A stretch of 64,000 nt of DNA from Phallus indusiatus (Eukaryota; Basidiomycota; Agaricomycetes; Phallales; Phallaceae): NCBI GenBank assembly GCA_027605045.1, contig JAQFWX010000040.1, positions 338,546-402,545 on the forward strand, given 5' to 3'. Below are positions 59,651-64,000 of this stretch, piece after piece (position 1 is the stretch's first letter; each line of letters begins with the position of its first letter). Made by a program: the position numbers and the translations under genes. Under the pieces are notes generated by a model that saw nothing but the letters and a program-made list of their open reading frames with translations, did not search any database and was not told the DNA's origin.

Positions 59651-61100
59651 TTCCCCATTAAATTAGCACTATCAGGCTATATCATTGACTATCAGACAAT
59701 TATGTCCAATTATTTTTAATATTAACTTAAAGTCTGATAGAAGCCCGATAATTACTACGGTAGAACTTAAACATACACACAGCAATTAGAATCACCCCTC
59801 CGATCAAGGAATAGTCAGAATAGCGTAACGTAGACCAGGTGGATCTGTCAAATTCCTAGGAACAGGGCTGTAATAAAAATTGGCGAACCATAGATGTTAT
59901 AGTCGGCGCCCTACACCCCGGTACATACGCAGAGTCAGATGGTAAACCACACGCCGTGTTAGCAGCTAGGTCATTTTAGTACTACTTCATTGCAAGGTGA
60001 AGTTTCTCAGCAACAGACTGTGTACAAGTAATTGGCAAGATGAGCAATGAATCGAGTAACAGCGCAACTTTGTAGCCTCCTCATCGGTGACTCGGATAGA
60101 CGAGCGTCCCAGTGGCGCAATACTCTCAGCGTGTGTTTAACTCTCCGTGAGACCGTCCTAGGAATTCTATCAGCTCATTGAATATATCAATCACCCAAAT
60201 GACCTGAAAAAATTCTCGGATCCTTTGGAGCAGATTGTCTATATCTAATATTGTTGAATCACATACGGGATGAATTATAAATCCGGGACTTCTACGATTA
60301 CTGATAGAAGAAGGATCAGTGTAAATCATTAAATACACAAGCATACAATGGCCGAAATTTTTTATTTCATTATTTGATCGGGTTTCTCGGCTCACTGAAG
60401 ATTATATCATAATTTTAACGTCTTCAAATTGCGAGTTTCGACAATATCATGTTTTATTTCAAACAGATTTTCCACACTAACATTTAGCATATATAATCAT
60501 CCGCTGTATAACATTCAACAAAAATCATTGTATCCTAAATCTCAAGTTCATATTATTCTCTGAGTCATAGTGCTGAGCATGAGTCATTAGCGTGTGAGTC
60601 AAATTATACCTCACGTTCACCGGACTGCCTCACGGTAGGTGTCGTGTACAAACACTGTCAGTTATTTCGTATCTCTAATCAACATTCATTAGATCTTAAT
60701 TTCACATCAGTACCTGATTATATCCACTTTGTGATCGAAGAATGTCGGAGTACTATCGCCACGTATTATCAGCCCTAAGAAGTTCAGAAGTCTCAATTTT
60801 TCTCAGCGGCTTGAAGTGGTCACTTGTGCTCTTGCTTGTTTCCTATGTTATAACCGGCTATGTAATTTGATATCTGTTTATGAGTCACCGCTACTATGAC
60901 TAACAGGAAGGTATTTTGAGATCGTGACAATTGTTGAAAGAAAGAAAAAAACATGATTCAGTAGTTTAGTAATTCCTAGATAGCACGCAATGTAATACGT
61001 TGTTTGAGCTCACTGAAATAAGATCTACTAGACATCAAAGACGGGTGCCACTATCAAGAAGACATTTAACGATCGATCGAGACAGGTTACCTTCTGACGC
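59651..61100. other. AT-rich intergenic region
   Basis: No gene recognised. A minus-strand open block of 89 codons (60126-60395) has no paralogue or domain. It contains four of the TGASTCA sites. Confidence 0.4.
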
Positions 61101-61189
61101 TCAGCGCTTTCTTGAGAGATACATATTTCAAATTGGATGGAGTAATATGCTGTAACAAATTTGCAATGTCTGGCATCACAATGATCTCT

Positions 61190-61480
61190 GGCGGCCCTGG
61201 CTTACTGTACGACACAGCGGCCGGTGCATCGGCCGTATGTATATTATGCTAAATTAACTCAGACAAACTCACTGTAGCTGAGATGAATGCGAAGTACATT
61301 GCAGCACTCCACTGGGAATACCGGCCATCGAAAGAACACTCAGGGTATGTGGCATAGAGTCCGAGTCATGTCCTCTCCGACCTCAGCGTGCACTTGAATC
61401 GGCGCTAGTAGTCAAACTACGTATACGGCGATCATAGAGTGACTCATCCTGAATCACCTGACGGAGTCGTTGCACTGTGT
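61190..61480. repeat. Duplicated noncoding block, copy 1
   Basis: This matches 63220-63440 in order: GTAGCTGAGATG...; CTGGGAATACCGGCCA; TCCGACCT...GTG; ATCGGC; GAATCACCTGACGG. Confidence 0.6.
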
Positions 61481-61942
61481 ATTTTTACACAGATGGTGAA
61501 TTCATTGAAACAGGAAGGCGAATCTATTTATATTTTGGCGAACTAGTAATAACAGATCTTCCTCGGAGGATTCTTAGATGCGGTATTTGACCGTACATTT
61601 TGCGTATGCAAGCAAAGTCCGAACAGGTAGATTGAGAGTATACTGGAGCTTATCGAATGGCCATATTCAGTTTTGGAAGTCACTGGGGCCGAACTGATAT
61701 TCGACATAAAGTTCTCCGTATATGCTGCGTTTTGAGAGTATACATAATTTGAAACTATTGGACCAGTTTCAGAACCTGAGCTGAACTGTATACTAAAACT
61801 TTTTTAAGCAGACCATGTTGAAAGTACAAGTGAATTACATAATCTTGACGCCGTAAGCTTCTGCTTAAGGCAATAACTTTTCTTTTTCCTTTCGAGAACC
61901 ACAGTCTCTCAGTATATAAAAATCTTTTCATCGATTTTGATA

Positions 61943-62082
61943 CTCCTCAGTCGTTTTCTTTTCACGCTGAGGAGTAAGTGTCTATTAATTAATAGTTTGT
62001 CCGTTGTTCACACAATTTCTTGTAGAGCTTAATTAATAGGTTTGTTCTAAATACAATAGTCGTTTTCTTTTCACGCTGAGGA
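61943..62082. repeat. Direct repeat pair with short inverted repeat and TTAATTAATAG boxes
   Basis: A 25-bp unit (AGTCGTTTTCTTTTCACGCT plus GAGGA) occurs at 61949-61973 and 62058-62082. CTCCTCAG at 61943 and CTGAGGAG at 61967 form an 8-bp inverted pair around the first copy. TTAATTAATAG occurs three times between 61984 and 62096. Confidence 0.85.
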
Positions 62083-62149
62083 AGCTTAATTAATAGTTAT
62101 AATATGTCCGCTGTCGAACAACAGACCATGTATTAGGCTTGGAGTTCTT

Positions 62150-62790
62150 CGCTCTTCGTTAGGAGAAATGAGACCAAAACCTGAATTTCGAAACACAACA
62201 AAACTATGCGCACAAGTATCACCATGTGTTTCAATTATCGAGTCATTCTACTGACCTATACTTATATCCTACCGCAGCATGCACAATTTTTATGAAACGG
62301 TTAATATTTCTACCACAGCACGCACAAATTGAAATACAACATAAGTCGCGTCAGACTACGCTTAAACTCGGGCACCATCACAGAGAAATCGTTTTCAACA
62401 GTGACTCGACCTGATCCAGCGACTTATTTCAACGTCGCTCGTGAACGATTACCCGACGGCCTTTTCCAGAGACAAAGTTATCTGGGTAGTTCACATCAAG
62501 AGACGACCATTTAAATACCTGGGGTTTCCTTTTAAGACGCAGGACTACTTTTGAAAAGCGGCTGAGAAATTTTCTCAATAACCCCTTGGAATGTTTCTTT
62601 TCCTTCTGTACACTTTTTTTGGGGTTTGAGGAAGTGCCAAAACCGACTTGTTTGATAGAGTCCCAGTATGTGTCATTAGCGGAATGAGGAGCATGGAGAG
62701 GCATGTTTATGGGGAGGTTCGAATAGTTATGAATGGCGATGTTTTCACTTAGCTGAGAGCTCTGAAGTCAGTTTACTTATATTGTTCCAT
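62150..62790. repeat. Tandemly duplicated block, copy 2 (with gene MPLHAP-2)
   Basis: Paralogous to 58850-59650 in the same orientation. Confidence 0.55.
62429..62704 (-). CDS. Small unrecognised protein, MPLHAP family member 2 (frame altered in C-terminal half)
   Basis: ATG 62704. MPLHAPHSANDTYWDSIKQ aligns with member 1 at 14 of 19 positions, followed by a Lys-rich stretch (KKSVQKEKKHSKG). After that the DNA still aligns with member 1, but one nucleotide out of frame, near a GGGG run at about 62582. The reading therefore changes to an Arg/Lys-rich LLRKFLSRFSKVV tail that member 1 lacks. A GTATTT possible donor follows KPQ near 62518. It could be a pseudogene or a diverged isoform. Confidence 0.4.
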   Translation of the reverse strand: MPLHAPHSANDTYWDSIKQVGFGTSSNPKKSVQKEKKHSKGLLRKFLSRFSKVVLRLKRKPQVFKWSSLDVNYPDNFVSGKGRRVIVHERR

Positions 62791-63219
62791 AGAATCTAAA
62801 AATTGACTGGATTCAAAGAAGGAAAAAGCCCACTCTCGAGCAATCTAATTTGTTCAATCTTCGAACTTGACGGGAGCGAGATAATTAGTCATACAGCGCA
62901 GTTCGGCTCCAAACCGAATACACCAAGTCAGATAGTCTATCGCAGTTTAACCGACCAGTTCGGAACCGGTTTGGACCTACATTGCCACAGAATTGAACAG
63001 TCATGGGACCGAACCGAATTACCGGTGTCATAAGGATCTTTACCGATCGATAAAAAAATCAATGACGTGCAACAACGTGGTATATTTTCATTTGGGTCGA
63101 CGGGCCGCCGATATTCTTGAAGAAATGGAAAGAAGTTCACTTCCATAAGGTTTAGCTTTGGAATGACGTCCAGCGCTGCGATACAAAACCGGTTTGTTGT
63201 GGCTGTATATTACGTTACT
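62791..63219. other. Unassigned region
   Basis: A plus-strand open block at 62803-63033 lacks any domain. The stretch 62900-63020 holds several AACCG/CGGTT words in both orientations, which may be a small inverted-repeat relic. Confidence 0.35.
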
Positions 63220-63440
63220 GAGTTCAGATAAAGCTTACTTTGGTTGAGATATGCAGATGCGTGGAGACATTGAAACACCTTGCTGGGAATACCGGCCAGC
63301 GATAGGAGCTGAGAAGAATATCATGTAGCATAGAACCATGTTCTTCCGACCTTGATGTGTATTTGCATCGGCCAAAGTAAGCCAGGGCCATCAATGATCC
63401 TTGATGAGCTACTTTGAATCATCCGACAGCGTCTTTTGCG
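63220..63440. repeat. Duplicated noncoding block, copy 2
   Basis: Matches 61190-61480 as described there. Confidence 0.6.
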
Positions 63441-64000
63441 CGTAAGATATATTAAAATAACTATCGTTAGCAACAAAGTACTTACCTAGGGTGCAGAGAC
63501 CGAGAGGCGAGTGTTATCACGAATAAATTCTGACGAGTCATCTTTGTGCAATACATTAGCCTTACCCATGAGATGGTATTTGAGTTTGTACATTAGTATT
63601 ATCTAAATATAATTCATATTTGAGTCATTCAAACGTGGAAATAAACACAGATTTTACCCCCTAAATTTGCAAGTAATATACCTTCAGGCATTACGAACTT
63701 GAGCAAAGCACGGTCTCCAAGTTACGTTCCTGAAAAATGTATTAATGAAGCTTCTTTATCTCAAAATATGTAAGTTTTTTTATCTTACCACAACCGAGTG
63801 CGCAATGAGAAGAGGTATTAGTGCGGTGGTAACGTTAATGCTCGCGGCTATCTCGATGTGTTTGACTCATATTATTGCGCTATTCAGGGTTCTTTAACTT
63901 CGACTGGATGAACTATCGCAAGTCCATATCGAGAATAAGAGATAACGCCATTGTGGAAGAAGTGGACATGAACACTGGACAGTGACTCATCTAATCAGTC
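63441..64000. other. AT-rich right end of window
   Basis: No gene recognised. It contains three TGASTCA sites. Confidence 0.4.

Larger units (their letters stand above)
58738..63989. promoter_or_regulatory. Cluster of 11 TGASTCA (AP-1/Gcn4-type bZIP) motifs
   Basis: Exact TGA(G/C)TCA starts at 58738, 59202, 59218, 60561, 60580, 60595, 60881, 61440, 63621, 63863 and 63983. CGAGTCA near-matches lie near 59083, 61372, 62239 and 63534. A palindromic 7-mer of this type is expected less than once in 5.3 kb of random sequence. In the rest of the window I noticed only scattered cases (3002, 25923, 37769 and 48528 areas). TGASTCA is the site of Gcn4/cpc-1-like bZIP activators in fungi. Function here is inference; the motif may instead be part of a repeat. 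Confidence 0.5.

Noticed and set aside
59280..62704. Mating pheromone precursor genes
   Set aside because: Short basic proteins, but no CaaX C terminus and no pheromone-receptor gene nearby.
1..64000. tRNA or rRNA genes
   Set aside because: I looked for T-loop (GGTTCGANNCC-like) words with a matching acceptor stem and found none convincing; the hit near 879 is inside the integrase frame.

Overview
The window looks like accessory DNA from an agaricomycete (basidiomycete) fungus. The supporting signs are introns of about 50 nt with GT-AG ends, a FunK1-type fungal kinase gene, large NACHT-WD40 (STAND/NLR-like) genes, chromodomain Ty3/gypsy elements and non-LTR elements with an RNase H domain. 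I see no rRNA, tRNA or CRISPR. Gene models come from reading both strands and matching splice sites and reading phase between paralogues; there is no transcript evidence.

Layout. (1) 1-10451: nested Ty3 retrotransposons. The 3' end of an outer element (integrase plus chromodomain, then its LTR) is split by a complete second element at 1638-10101. The second element has 626-bp LTRs in which I found no mismatch, and a 5-bp target-site duplication. It carries gag, pol and an extra antisense ORF, but its gag-pol frame is broken at about eight places. (2) 10452-12165: a FunK1-type gene on the minus strand, cut off inside its kinase N-lobe by the outer LTR. (3) 13.3-58 kb: a cluster of NACHT-WD40 genes on the minus strand. 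These are NWD-A (17133-22567), NWD-B (39608-45196), NWD-C (51045-56595) and the remnant NWD-D (about 56876-57083). They share one exon layout: a 14-nt first coding exon, a 29-nt second exon, a C2-like N-terminal region, NACHT, then WD40 repeats. Only NWD-B reads through to the expected C terminus (1701 aa by my count). A and B lie in a segmental duplication of about 11 kb. Between the genes lie about a dozen decayed copies of an unrecognised family, called family R here. A 5'-truncated but otherwise open non-LTR element (30151-32684, with 15-bp target-site duplication and A-tail) and a heavily decayed second one (about 34.1-36.4 kb) sit between A and B. (4) 58.7-64 kb: an AT-rich, internally duplicated region holding two paralogous small genes (MPLHAP family) and a dense cluster of TGASTCA (AP-1/Gcn4-type) sites.

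How it fits together. The NACHT-WD40 proteins belong to the STAND class linked in fungi to non-self recognition. Tandem and segmental duplication, loss of C termini, repeat-length change in the propeller and nearby transposons are what a birth-and-death immune-receptor cluster would show. FunK1 genes are a basidiomycete expansion of uncertain role. The transposons have damaged one gene (FunK1) and enlarged the spacers.
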